Below are positions 13,201 to 23,800 of a stretch of 64,000 nucleotides of DNA, in pieces. The translations under genes were made by a program, and so were the position numbers. Origin of the DNA: Pyrocephalus nanus (Eukaryota > Chordata > Aves > Passeriformes > Tyrannidae); contig CM076270.1 of the NCBI GenBank assembly GCA_038380795.1, positions 21,406,001 to 21,470,000 on the forward strand, read 5' to 3'. Numbering within the stretch: position 1 is the stretch's first letter; every line of letters starts with the position of its first letter. Under the pieces are notes generated by a model, which was given only the letters and a program-made list of their open reading frames with translations, was not told the origin of the DNA and made no database searches.

Positions 13201-14317
13201 ACCCAGACCTACCGTTGGGAAACTCCAGCACCAGTCTACTGCTTTCTGGAAGTGGAGTGTTCTGTTACATAAACATCCTTGAAGCTTTGCAGAAGGGGTG
13301 ACATTCACATGTGGGGCCTGACTAATTGGGCTTTGTGTGTGAAGAACGGGGATGGAGAGGATAAGGAAATGAAATCCCTAAGGTGCAAGCGGGGCCTCCT
13401 TCTTCCCATGGCCTGTACTGTTGCTTACGTGTTGAAAAGGGGTCCCAGAGCCTCCTGTACCACTGAGCTGGGAACTCTGTGGGCCCTGCGACCCAGACTG
13501 CATCCTAATTCTGCCCTCCCCAGCCATCTGGGAGGTGTCCTGCTCAGCCCAGCAGCCCATTACAGCAGCCTCCAGCAGTCCCTCTGCCTGGTTCTTAATG
13601 TCCCTTCATCCCAAAATCTGCGTTGACTCAGTGGCCCTGGTCTATTTAGGCACAAACAGCACGCAGACAGCACGTAACAAACAGTGGGAGAAGGGGGCCA
13701 TGAACCTCAGGAGCTCCAAGTCTCTTCCTGGAGGAGTCTGCACCATTCCACTGATTATGTGGGGAGCACAGATCCCATATTTGCTGCTCTGATGGCCAAA
13801 GTTAGATGGCACCAACACCCTTCCACCCAAAACTCACTCGAGACCCAGGGGCCAGTGCCCCTCAGTCTCACGCCTTGTGGCAAAGTGGAGCTGCAACACA
13901 AGTTTAAAGTTACCACTTTGTTTTGCACACACTTTGTAAAGCCTTGTCACTAATCCTGACCAAAGAAAATAACCTGTTTCCCATCTCTTCAGTGAAGACT
14001 ACGTGTAGCAGGCATGTAAATAACTTGGTAGTGTCTACTACAAAATTCACATGTGTATTTTACTATATGTTCTGACAAACATAGAGTAATGGTATGCAGG
14101 TTTTCCATTCTGTGTAGCAGTTCTCTGGGTAACAGGTCAGATTTAGCAATTGGGATGTGAAAGGAAAAGATTCACAAGCTGAAAGAGCCAGTGCTAAACT
14201 GGTTAGGAAAGAGTAAAATCTGAATTCCCAACTCTTTTTCTTTTCACAGCTGTTAAGAGTTCAGTGGGTTGAACTGCAATCCTTCAAGTTCATCTGTTGA
14301 CTCCAACACAAAACTAT
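10254..14317. other. non-coding upstream flank, nothing assigned
   Basis: No recognisable gene, RNA or repeat. Open frames here (the longest at 12715-13131) have no family features. A strong donor-like CCGAGGTGAGGG occurs at 12362-12373 without a supporting context. Confidence 0.55.
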
Positions 14318-14467
14318 TATAAACTGTGCCTCTAAAACACGTGATGAAACATTTCTTGAGAGCTATTTATTCCAACTGCAGCAGAGGAAAGTTTTCAGAA
14401 CACCCGGCATTTGGTAGAGGAAAGGTCTCTTGAGCTTTGCAAAAGGAGGAATTATTTGCATTCCGAC
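14318..14467 (+). promoter_or_regulatory. candidate KCNE4 proximal promoter and non-coding first exon
   Basis: TATAAA at 14318-14323, an E-box CACGTG at 14338-14343, and a full-consensus splice donor GTAAGT at 14468-14473. A transcript starting about 30 nt after the TATA would have a non-coding exon of roughly 120 nt ending at 14467. Acceptor-like sites before the coding exon are TTTTTTTCAG ending at 14821 and CTCCTCCAG ending at 14884, giving an intron of about 350-420 nt. Each element is individually common in AT-rich DNA; only the order and spacing suggest a promoter. Inference only. Confidence 0.3.
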
Positions 14468-14883
14468 GTAAGTTGCTTTTTGATTATTTTTTTTTCCTGC
14501 ATCATTGAACAAAATAATACTTCTAACTTTCTCCCACCATGTAGCACAAAACTATATTTAAGTGCCTAACAGAGTATTTCTATATAGTTTTCTTTTTTAA
14601 ATTACTTGGATCGGGTGTTTTATAATTTATCTTAGAACTCAAGATAATTTACTATTATGAGTTTTCTTTCCTTTAATGTTTTCTGTATCTTAATAAGAGT
14701 TCATTCACTTACAGTAGTAATGCAGAGCTATGATAGATTGTGAAACTTCAGTCAGGTATGGGGTTTGCAAGCTTACAAATTACAAGTAGCAGGGAAGAGT
14801 TGAGGGGAATCTTTTTTTCAGTTGTTTCCTTTACATCTCTGCTCTGAAGTTTGATCTTACATATCCCTGCACGTTCTCCTCCA

Positions 14884-14910
14884 GGCTTTAGCTGTGGTAA
14901 AACACTTTCC
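14884..14910 (+). other. candidate splice acceptor and 5' UTR of the KCNE4 coding exon
   Basis: A pyrimidine-rich CACGTTCTCCTCCAG ends at 14884, 26 nt before the first ATG. An alternative acceptor, TTTTTTTCAG, ends at 14821. Neither changes the predicted protein, because the upstream frame has no ATG after the TGA at 14845. Confidence 0.35.
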
Positions 14911-15402
14911 ATGCTGAAGATGGACAATGCAAATGTGACCCAAGCCATGCTTGATGCTGAATCCCGCAGCACAGAGAAGAACAACGGCAACGAGTACTTT
15001 TACATTCTGATTGTCATGTCTTTCTATGGGATCTTCCTGATAGGGATAATGCTTGGCTACATGAAATCCAAAAGAAAAGACAAGTCATCCAACTTGCTTC
15101 TGCTCTACAAAGATGAGGAGAGAGAATGGGGGGAAGCTGTAAAGCCTCTACCGACCGTGGCAGGGCTCAAATCTGTCCAGATCCCCATGATGCTGAACAT
15201 GCTGCAGGAGAGCATGGTGCCATCCCTGTCCTGTGCCATCTGCTCCATGGAAGGCAGCAGCGTGAGCTCCGAATCCTCCTCCCCAGATGTTCACTTCACC
15301 ATCCAGGAGGAGGTGCTGGACACTGAACTCGGGGAAGCGTCAGAAACGCTCCTCAATGAGAGCAGCGAGGGGTCTGTGGAAAACATCCATAAGAACTCCT
15401 AG
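14911..15402 (+). CDS. KCNE4: KCNE4, potassium channel beta subunit (MinK-related peptide 3)
   Basis: Single-pass accessory subunit that associates with voltage-gated potassium channel alpha subunits (known partners are KCNQ1 and Kv1-type channels) at the plasma membrane and generally reduces current. The 163-residue product matches the KCNE4 family throughout. It has a short extracellular N-terminus with an N-glycosylation sequon at N8 (NVT) and the block [20 protein letters not shown] leading into one membrane segment at about residues 29-51. A basic MKSKRKDK stop-transfer stretch follows, then the tetraleucine LLLL (62-65), known in KCNE4 for calmodulin and Kv1.3 binding, and [11 protein letters not shown]. 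The acidic, serine-rich tail contains [10 protein letters not shown] and ends ENIHKNS. The length is close to the classic 170-residue human form. All coding sequence lies in one exon, as is usual for KCNE genes. The first in-frame ATG is at 14911 (MLKMDN). The open frame extends upstream to a TTG at 14851, which is not a credible start, and is closed by TGA at 14845. A second ATG at 14920 has the better Kozak context (A at -3, G at +4). No break or missing residue is seen. Confidence 0.97.
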   Translation: MLKMDNANVTQAMLDAESRSTEKNNGNEYFYILIVMSFYGIFLIGIMLGYMKSKRKDKSSNLLLLYKDEEREWGEAVKPLPTVAGLKSVQIPMMLNMLQESMVPSLSCAICSMEGSSVSSESSSPDVHFTIQEEVLDTELGEASETLLNESSEGSVENIHKNS

Positions 15403-16350
15403 CACTTGCAGGGTTCCCTTGATCAGCTGCCAAAGCGCGAGTGGAACTCCCACTAAGAACTTGTGGCTCTACTTTTCTGCTCTCCAATGAACCCTGAACA
15501 GGTATCTATCTGTGCCTCTGGGCCCGAGGCGCTCCCGAGAGCTGGCAGGACAAAGAAGCAGTGGTACCCAACCCCAAAGTGCAACTTGCACATAATAGGG
15601 TTGATTAATTTTATTTTTTCCATTATTACTTTTTACTATGAGAGCTAAAAGCAAGGAGAATGTACGTGTTTTTTCTAACGAGGTAATTGTTGCTGGCATG
15701 TCTCTGCATATTTCAGATTTCTGTAAATATCTGGGAAATGTTTAGGGAAGTTACCCTAATGCGAGTGCCTGGTTCTTAAAGGCTATGGATAATGCTCATT
15801 CACACAAAACTGTGATAGACTAGAAGTACTTTTACTGTGTTTTTCTTATGACAAACCACAGCCAACAGCAGATTTGCTCAATGAGGCCTCAGAGCTGAAG
15901 ACTTGTTGATGCTGTACTTGAAGGGAGATTGCATCATGGCTGGAGACTGACTTTAGGCACAGAAAGAGTGAAAGACAAAGGAGAAAAAAAAAAAAGGGCA
16001 CTAAATTTCTAGGCAGTTTGTAAAGCCCAGTTTCAGATCCATGGCATTTATATCTGTCTTTGCTTAAGTTATACCTGTACTGAGTGGGTCAGGTTCACCA
16101 CCTTCTGCTGCAATTCAGCCTGTGACTGAGTTACTAGTAGGAAAAGTGGTTTTGTTTTTTGCTTTTGTGTTTTTTTAAAAGCTATGTACATTTGGTCACT
16201 AAAGGCAAAGATCTGTAAGTTAAAGAAGATGATGAAAGGTCTTTGTTACAGGCTGTAAGATGTAGAAAGGCTTGAACAAATGCTGCTCTGTTACGCCCCC
16301 TTGAAAAATAGGTGGAATTCCAAATGGAATTTAACCTAGCAAGGGTGTAT

Positions 16351-16440
16351 TCCTGGCCCCACTGAAGTCATCAGCTGAGTCAGGGACAGGCACAAGATTT
16401 TGTGCTTCTCTGTTGGAGTTAAATTCTCCATTTGAGGTCA
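16351..16440. repeat. possible second ancient palindromic repeat in KCNE4 3' UTR
   Basis: The 20 nt at 16351-16370 (TCCTGGCCCCACTGAAGTCA) match the left arm of the same broad class of old amniote palindromic repeats. A weak right-arm trace (TTTGAGGTCAGTAAAACT) follows about 60 nt later. The interior is too decayed to be sure. Confidence 0.4.
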
Positions 16441-16700
16441 GTAAAACTGTACTCATTTGCATCATTAAACAATCTAGACTTTCTGCTCTATTTAAGCCAG
16501 TGTAGGTAAACATTGCATTACATATTTGTTTTTTAATCAGCTCGCATGTGACACATGCATTTCTATAAAGCTATTAGTAATTAGTTTTTAATACCACCAC
16601 AAACTTCCCCCCCTCTCCCAGTTTAATGGTACTGTGACATTTTTCAAATGCTCATGAAATTTGTTACTAAATTATTGCACTTTTAAAAGAAGTAAAAATT

Positions 16701-16706
16701 AATAAA
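16701..16706 (+). terminator. alternative AATAAA in KCNE4 3' UTR
   Basis: AATAAA inside an A-rich run (AATTAATAAAAATAAAAAAT). It may be a proximal polyadenylation site, but A-rich context produces such hexamers by chance and no clear GT-rich downstream element follows. Confidence 0.25.
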
Positions 16707-17078
16707 AATAAAAAATTTAATATTTCAATCATACCTTATATTTTATAATAACTTATTATAGTGTTTTGATTAGCTTTAAAGCATGAGGGCTGAAGAGCCT
16801 GAATCTAAAGCATTGCACAGCAAAATATTTGCAAAACGTCTCCACGTATTTCCTGCACTAAAATAGCTCTGTGATTTATCCACTGGCATTAGAGCTGGAG
16901 AGGCAGCTTGGAAAATGGCAGAAATGAACTGAAGCTGGAATCTACTGTGCTCCTGCTGCTGGGGAGGGCCAAGCTTGGGTTGGGCTCAGAGGGTTAATGT
17001 GATGTAGGATGCCGAGGGATCAGGGATCGCTGTCTCTCTCTACCCACAGCAGAACAAAGGCTCCATTGTGCTCAGAAA

Positions 17079-17150
17079 GGCCCTGATTCGGAGCAGGCTG
17101 AAGGCGGTGGGAGTTTTTCCCATCTACTTCAGTGAACTTTGGATCGGACC
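17079..17150. repeat. ancient amniote palindromic repeat inside KCNE4 3' UTR
   Basis: The two halves are imperfect inverted copies. The left begins GGCCCTGATTCGGAGCAGG and continues with CTGAAGGCGGTGGGAG. The right reads CCCATCTACTTCAGTGAAC, then TTTGGATCGGACC. This is the recognisable form of an old palindromic repeat common in turtles, crocodilians and birds (a 'CCATTGACTTCAATGGG' core flanked by 'GATCAGGCCC'-type ends). I do not name the database family. In a transcript it would fold into a roughly 30-bp imperfect stem. Confidence 0.75.
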
Positions 17151-17446
17151 ATATAAAGCTTTTTGGTAGATTTACTCTAAAAGGGGCTGTTTTAAGTTTG
17201 AAAGAAGCCAAATTAAGTTTGGCACTTTGCCTGGAATCACTTGAATCCTGAAACTTTCCAAATGAGACTGACATGCGCGAGTTGTCACATTTTCCATTGC
17301 TTTCTCCTTCGTCCTTTACTTTTGGTATAAATGTATTTGTATCTGTAAAGAGCTGATGTATATAATTCCTGACATTGAGTTGTATATAATTGTCTCATGT
17401 ATTTAAAGTTTTATTATTATGTTTCTACTGGCACTAATTTTATTTA

Positions 17447-17452
17447 AATAAA
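17447..17452 (+). terminator. KCNE4: canonical AATAAA polyadenylation signal, likely KCNE4 distal end
   Basis: AATAAA preceded by two TGTATATAATT copies (near 17358 and 17381) that supply UGUA-type upstream elements. It is followed within about 30-40 nt by GT-rich sequence (TCCATGTTTGGTCAC). This arrangement is typical of a functional vertebrate 3' end; cleavage would fall near 17465-17475. Confidence 0.6.
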
Positions 17453-17479
17453 GAAACACATTTCCTGGAAAAGTCTCCA

Positions 17480-20400
17480 TGTTTGGTCACTACGTCAAGT
17501 AGTTTTCCAGTAACGAGACTGGGCACAATTTCTGCAGGATCCTTTTCTTAGCCTCTTTTTGAAACGATTCCTTGTGTTTTATAGTACTGCAGCATTGCCC
17601 ACAGGGCTGACCCAGGTGCTCCAGATCCATCCTCAGTACCTGCTGGCTCGTCGGGGCACTGGGCAGCACGCTCAGGTCCCCCGTGTGTGCAGGGACATCC
17701 TCCTGCAAGGAGCTGGAGGTGCTGGTGAGCCACTGGGGAGGCTGACAAAGATGACCAGCTGCTGTGGAAACCTGCCTTGCTTATTCAGCCTCTGGAAAAG
17801 CGTATTTTGAGTTTTGGGTTTAGATTTGCATTGTGGCAAATCGTGTGGGCTGGGGTTGAGGTTACGGGCAAGTATCTGGCACAGATCTCTGGTCCCACTG
17901 GATTTCCACTCCTTGGCCATGGTATGTAGCTGGCTTTGCCACAAGCTTTGACCCTGGGTCTCACTGCTGCTTTGTCATTTCCAGCATTACGTGTAGGGGA
18001 GGTTTTGGGATTCTGGCTCCCAATGCAGAGGGTGAATGTTTAGAGGCAACTTTGCACTTCCCTAAATCTTTCAGGCTACATACGGGGTCACCAGCACTAG
18101 CTAAGACCTGCTTGTGTGGGGTAATTTGAGGTTGTATCAAAAAACAGATTGCTGTAAAGTTATATCTGCTGCCTTTCCCACAAAAGTTGCTCTGCTCTGT
18201 GCTCTGCTCTCTTCCCTCACTCTCTGTTAAATAATTTCGGGGCCTGGTCACAAGCTCCTGTGGAGCTAAAGCTACCCACCAGCAAGACTGTGTTTCCCTC
18301 CAGCAATGTAATCTCCTGGGACACCCTCGGTGTCCTGGAATAGCGGGTCAGTCCGTAATTGTATCTTCCACATTTCCCCATGCCGCTGTCTCAGTGCTTC
18401 AGTGTTTCCATTGCCACAATAATGAATCAAGAGACTTCTGACAGCGCTGGTGATAAGAAGGAAAAACAGAACAAAATGTAAATTACAGCTCTGCTTTATG
18501 GATCAAAAAGCTCTCTTATTGCGTTGGTTTCTTGCATTAAATTGAGGTGCTGTGAGGGAAACACTGTGTGTTTTGGGGTCTGTTTACAGTTGAAGTGAGG
18601 TAGCAAGCACAAAAACGTGGCCACTTTCTTGCAGACTGTGATGGAGCTATCCTTGGCCCGAGGGGTTTGAGAAAGCATGTGGATAGTTTTGTATATACTT
18701 GCATTTGTCTTTGTCCAATTTCCCTTTGACGGCAGAAGGGAAAAAAAAAAAAAAAAGGCAAAACTATGTTTTAGTCGTAAAAGTTAATTGCATGTGAAGT
18801 GAATGCAATGATGCCTTGAAGACAGTCCAGTGACTGAAGATTGTCAGGTATCTATTACTCCAAAATAAAAGAAGCATTGTTAATTTTCAAAAGCTACAGA
18901 TAGAAGGAAGAAAATTGCCCCCATTAATCTTGTTTCAAAATCTTTTTGACTGCTAAGGAATAAAAGGTAATAATATTTTTTTTTCCAAATTGAATGACAT
19001 TTCCAGTGTGCTTCAGTAACTGAGTTAAAGCAGATTCAGAGCTAATATATCTTGGCTTGAAGGCAATGATAATTGACTGTAATTTGACTGAATGGAGATG
19101 ATTTGGTTTTTTTTACAAATGCATTCTTTCTCAAGAAGAACACAGCAGTGAGGCTCCCATTTCTTGGCAGTGCTATACCTCACATGTTTGCTGGAATAGT
19201 TAATACATACCCCCTTTGATAGAAGAGGAACAGAAGGTCACATGTGGCATGTGCACATGGTCTGGCTCCAGGGCCTACTGCAAACAAAAGTGCCAGCTCT
19301 CGAACCGCACTGGGATCTGTGGTAGTTGCTGTCCTAAATCCTCCCAGTGGATCATGTACAGATGCACCTGTGAGGTTCCTCATTCAGCAGGCTGAACCTG
19401 CTGAATAACTGAAGGGGAAACGCAGAACTTGTCTCTCCCTCGGGCACAGGATCTCCCAAACTCTCCCAGGACTGCTGTGCTCTGCCAGGGAAAGAGTTAA
19501 CCAGAGAAGGAAGGTTAATGAGAGAATCCACTTTCCTGGGACCAGAGCACAGATGGTGGTAAGTAAGGCCAGGAGTCTCATGGGTTGCAATTCATCACAA
19601 AACTTCTCTTGGCTTGGCTCTCTCACAGTGGGTTCCCCTGGATCTGTCCCTTTCTCAGAAAAGCGCCCACACTTACCCAAATAATCAAATCAGTTCTCAG
19701 AGAGCTGGAAAAGAAGGAAACATGTAAACTCTAACAATCATTTCTGTTTCTAGGTCCTCACCACGTGATAGATGAACATTCTCAGAGATGCTCAAAGTGG
19801 GGTGCAGCACAGCTGCAACTGTGCCAAAACTGGACCATGCTCTCCTGTGGTTGTTGACCTACCATGGTCACATTATAACCCTTTTGGACCTTGTTGTTCT
19901 AGTGGGAAGATGATTTCTTCAGGAGTTCACAGTGGCATTATAGATTGAAAATACCAGGCTTGTATCTAAGAGGCATAACAGTTAATGAAATTGTTCAGGC
20001 TATTTTTTTTCTATGCATGGATCATTTTTGCCTCTGTGTATTTGTTGATTTGGTTTTATATTCTTTCCGTTTTCACATGCCTCTGCAGTTCCTACTACAC
20101 ACAGCCAAAAGTACAAAGATGCAAGATGAGCTGCCTTCTTAGTGCATTGACACTTCTGTAACCAGCTCAGCAAGGTAAGAAAATGGAAGATAATGGAAAA
20201 TCAATGAGCACCAGAGTTTTTCAAAGCTTAATTTTGTTTTGCTTTAGCTTGGGTAAGGTTCTAGTTTGTATTAGGCCAGGTTAGACTGAAGCTTTTCCCA
20301 CCTAAATAAGTGACTAAAAGAAGGATAATAAAGGCTATTGAATGGTGCATTCATCATAGGCAATATTCTCAGCTCTCTCCCCTGGCAATCTGGTTTACTG

Positions 20401-20704
20401 TCTTGTGTTTCACTTGATTATCAGATGATGTTATATATATATTGCTATCTGTGTGAATATGATGTGTCCCTGATAGACACGAAATGCCTGTGAATCTCAG
20501 ATGAAAGATATAGTATAAATACAAAGCATTTGCCCACCTAGGAACAACAAATTTTTTTGCCCTCCTTAATGCTATTAGATGTGAGAGTAGCCACTGGTAA
20601 CAAATGCCAATTGCTAGCACTTGGCTAGCGCTGGAACATTTCAGCTCATCCCCCCTCAGGTCAACAGAAGCCCTGTAACAGGACCTTTTTGCTTGGCTGA
20701 GAGC
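17480..20704. other. non-coding, start of downstream gene desert
   Basis: No gene recognised. Contains an A-run at about 18740-18756 and a short perfect inverted repeat at 19382-19406. Nothing else assigned. Confidence 0.6.
19382..19406. repeat. 10-bp perfect inverted repeat with 5-nt loop
   Basis: ATTCAGCAGG, loop CTGAA, CCTGCTGAAT. The pairing does not extend beyond the arms, so this is a small isolated hairpin. Confidence 0.8.
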
Positions 20705-20890
20705 TGGTGAGTAGGGCAGTCATTCTGGGATATGGGAGACTAAATTCAGGTTCCCCCTTCAGCTCCAGGTTCACTGTGGCACTCTGGAAAATTACTTGCT
20801 TTGGCTAAGATTCCCATTTATAAAGATGACGTCTTCACTGCTTAAGGCTAACGTGAGAATAACCACGCTGAGAATTTCGGAGTGCTGAGC
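20705..20890 (+). repeat. MIR/CORE-SINE remnant (forward orientation), near full length
   Basis: Follows the MIR consensus order over most of its length. A tRNA-like head (GTAGGGCAGT...GGGAGACTAAATTCAGG) comes first, then CACTGTGGCACTCTGG and AAATTACTTGCTTTGGC (core: 'CTGTGTGACCTTGGGCAAGTCACTT'). Next are GATTCCCATTTATAAAGATG ('CCCATCTGTAAAATGG') and a tail ending GGAGTGCTGAGCTC. Heavily diverged but collinear. Confidence 0.8.
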
Positions 20891-23800
20891 TCTCATGCAA
20901 AGTGAGAAGAGGCAGATGAATTGTTTATACTTGGAGAAGGAACCACAATAATAAAGAACTTCCTCCGGTGTGAACTCCAGATGTTTAGATGGGACCAGCA
21001 TGTGATGCCTCCAGGCCCTGCAGCTCACCTGGAGCGAGCCTGCTGTGGGGCTGGTTTCCAGCCTAGCCTTCCCTGGGACAGCTGTGTCCCATCCCAGCAG
21101 TGAAAACATCAGCTGAACAGTGCAGGCAAGAGGATGTGAGGCACAAAAGTGATTTTGAATTCTGCCCCAGACAGTCCACAAAAGACCAGTCCTTTCCTTC
21201 TCTTCAGGAGAAAATGTAAACTGTGCACCTCTAAGGATGTGTACGCCCCTTCTCTTTCCTCAGAACACGATAAACTGATCAGGCAAGGTTTCCTGCAGGA
21301 GACAAGAGAGGAAGAGACAAATTGCTGCTGCTGCTATTTTTTATCAGTAGGTATGGGACGACACAGCAGCAGACAGACTGCCCTTGAAAATTACATTGAC
21401 AAGCCCCAGTGGTGACTCTTTCAAGGCCTTAATGGAACACCCATTCCATCATTTTCCTTACAAATACCTGATGCTACAGAATGACCCATTTCTATTGCTG
21501 ATCCTGTCAGGCCATTGAGTGTCAGTAATTGCTTTCCAGCCTGCTAGCACTGTGCTGCAGACACACTGGGAAGCAGGGAACACCCTTGACACTTGCAGAA
21601 GCATGGAGTGGTGCTGGGACTGCTGAAAGCCCAGCCACCACTGGGACACTTCTCCAGATGTGACATTCCACATACAGCACTGAATGAGAGCACTGGGGAA
21701 ATTCTGGGGATGTGCACACGTCGTGTGCATGGGTGTTAATTTTCATCAGCTGTACAGGATTTTACACCAAAGGACACTGTTGACTTTGGTTAGAAGGTGA
21801 GTGTTATCTAAGAAATGACAGTGAGGCCCATGGGTGATGTAATGGTAGCACCTACCCATGTTTACCAAGCAACTGCTCATTGTGTATCTATCAAAGGAAA
21901 AAGCAGCAAGAGCCATGTCACATTCTGTTGCTCAGGGTTTGCTTAGTGTTAAACATAATTAACTCCAGTCATATCTCATTAGCTGCTCTTTGTCCAGGAT
22001 GTGTATCTCAGATGGATGCTCTCTGTAAAGATTTTTTTTTCTCCTACATTCATCAAGAATGCAGGACCAGATTAAAAGAATTGAGCAGGGAGGTGCAAAT
22101 GGCTGCTGACAGGGCTAACCTTCATCATGCTGCCTTAGAGCTGGTTGCACAAGGCTTTTATTGCTTCAGGTGATCTATAGATACTGTACTTAGTGTTTGT
22201 GTATTTACATACTGAGTTATGCATTACTTTTGTAAAAAAGCTCATGAAGAACATTCAGTATATCCCAGGATTCCTTTTGTCATGTTCTCTTCCACGACCT
22301 TTAGTTTGTTTTGTGAAGTACTATCATCAGGAACGACAAGAACATTAAACTCATGTGGAAAGAAGAGAACATAACATTCATGTAGAATAGGCAGAGCTTC
22401 AGGATTAAAAGTGTCCTGTACAGGAATATTTGGGAGATACATGTGTGCCAGGGAAGGATCAGAGACACAGGAGCTTATAGTAACTGTACTAGACACTTTG
22501 AGTCCTTGTATTTATTTATGATGTCTAGACAGACAGTGAATTTTCCCTCATTTTTCTGTTGAGAGCTGTGTCATTTTGAACAGGGAGAACCCAATAATTG
22601 GACTTCTATCCGAATGTGTATGCCTGATGTGCCTATTTTCCCCCCTTACTACCATTTTTCTACAGGACTATAGCTCAGGGAGATTATTTTCTCAGGCCTA
22701 TCCTGGTCCTCTTTTTCTTTACTGCATAAAAGACATAGCTTAAGGCACTGAAGTCAGGTTGAACACGATTTTTTTTTGCATTTTCTCACACTGACTGCTA
22801 CCCTCTCTTTTGAGTAGGGTTGTACGTGCTTTCCTAAGAGCTACATGCACTGACATATGGTTACCATCAGTTTTATAGGGGCCTAGAAGCACATGGGATT
22901 CTGTTAATTTTTTCCTGTTATAAAGTGGGGCACAGAACTTGTAACTTAGGCTGTGGGTCACCAGTTCAAATGCAAACCCAGGACAGGGTTGGTGTGGGGA
23001 CTTGATGGCTTTTGCACCAGCAGCTCCATGAGACTGGTTCCCTCAGCACACCAAAGGAAGTAGTTTGAAGATAAAGAGGAGACATTTCATGCTTCAGCCT
23101 GCAAAAGCAGCAGCAAGCCTGTAAATGGGGTGATGGAAGCTAGATACTGAAGGCGCTGGATGGTGGGGAAATGGTGGAGCCCTCTCCCCACAGATCTCCA
23201 AGACAGGCCTAGCAGGAGCTAGGGGATGATCACTGACCCTTCCCAGCTGGTATCTGCTCATCAAAGCAGAGTTCCAGCTGGCTCCACTCACAAAAGGCTC
23301 CTGGGCCATCAGGGTGGAAGGTAGAGAGGGCCACCACCCCCTTTCTTATGCTGATGCTGCTGTTGGAGAGTGGACCTTTTCACAAATGTTACAGCCAAGG
23401 TGGCATCAAGGTTTGGTGAGCAGAGGGAGAGGCTACAGGTAAGATTTGGGGAGATAACCCCACATGGCCCCAAACCCCTCCAAGCCAGGAAGTTGTCTTT
23501 CAGAAACAATGTTGCTCCCTTTCACTTTTTTTTTCCCCCTTTTTGTTCCCTCTGGGCTCTGGAAACACGCACTTTATTGCTACACAGCAACTTCCCTGAA
23601 CTCGATCTGGAAGATTAATGGTTTATTGAAGAACAGGCAGGATTTAGATTGTCATCAAGAGACCCATAAAAGTAAGCATGCAAAAAGTGTTATGGAAACA
23701 GAGCGTGGCCCCTTGGAGTTTTCAAGGGTTGAAGCTGGGCTATACACATGCCCTGCATCCAGCTCCCACACCCCTTTGTTGGGAGCACACGTGGAAGGGC

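Larger units (their letters stand above)
15403..17470 (+). other. KCNE4: probable KCNE4 3' untranslated region
   Basis: About 2.07 kb between the KCNE4 stop codon and the best polyadenylation signal, with no coding frame of note. It is AT-rich, especially 16550-16760 and 17330-17460, and contains AUUUA-type elements. It holds one clear ancient palindromic repeat (17079-17150) and a possible second (from 16351). An earlier AATAAA at 16701-16706 could give a shorter transcript. The extent is inferred from the signal alone; there is no transcript evidence here. Confidence 0.65.

Noticed and set aside
22950..22985. Possible tRNA T-loop-like GGTCACCAGTTCAAATGC
   Set aside because: No acceptor stem, D-arm or anticodon arm can be built around it.
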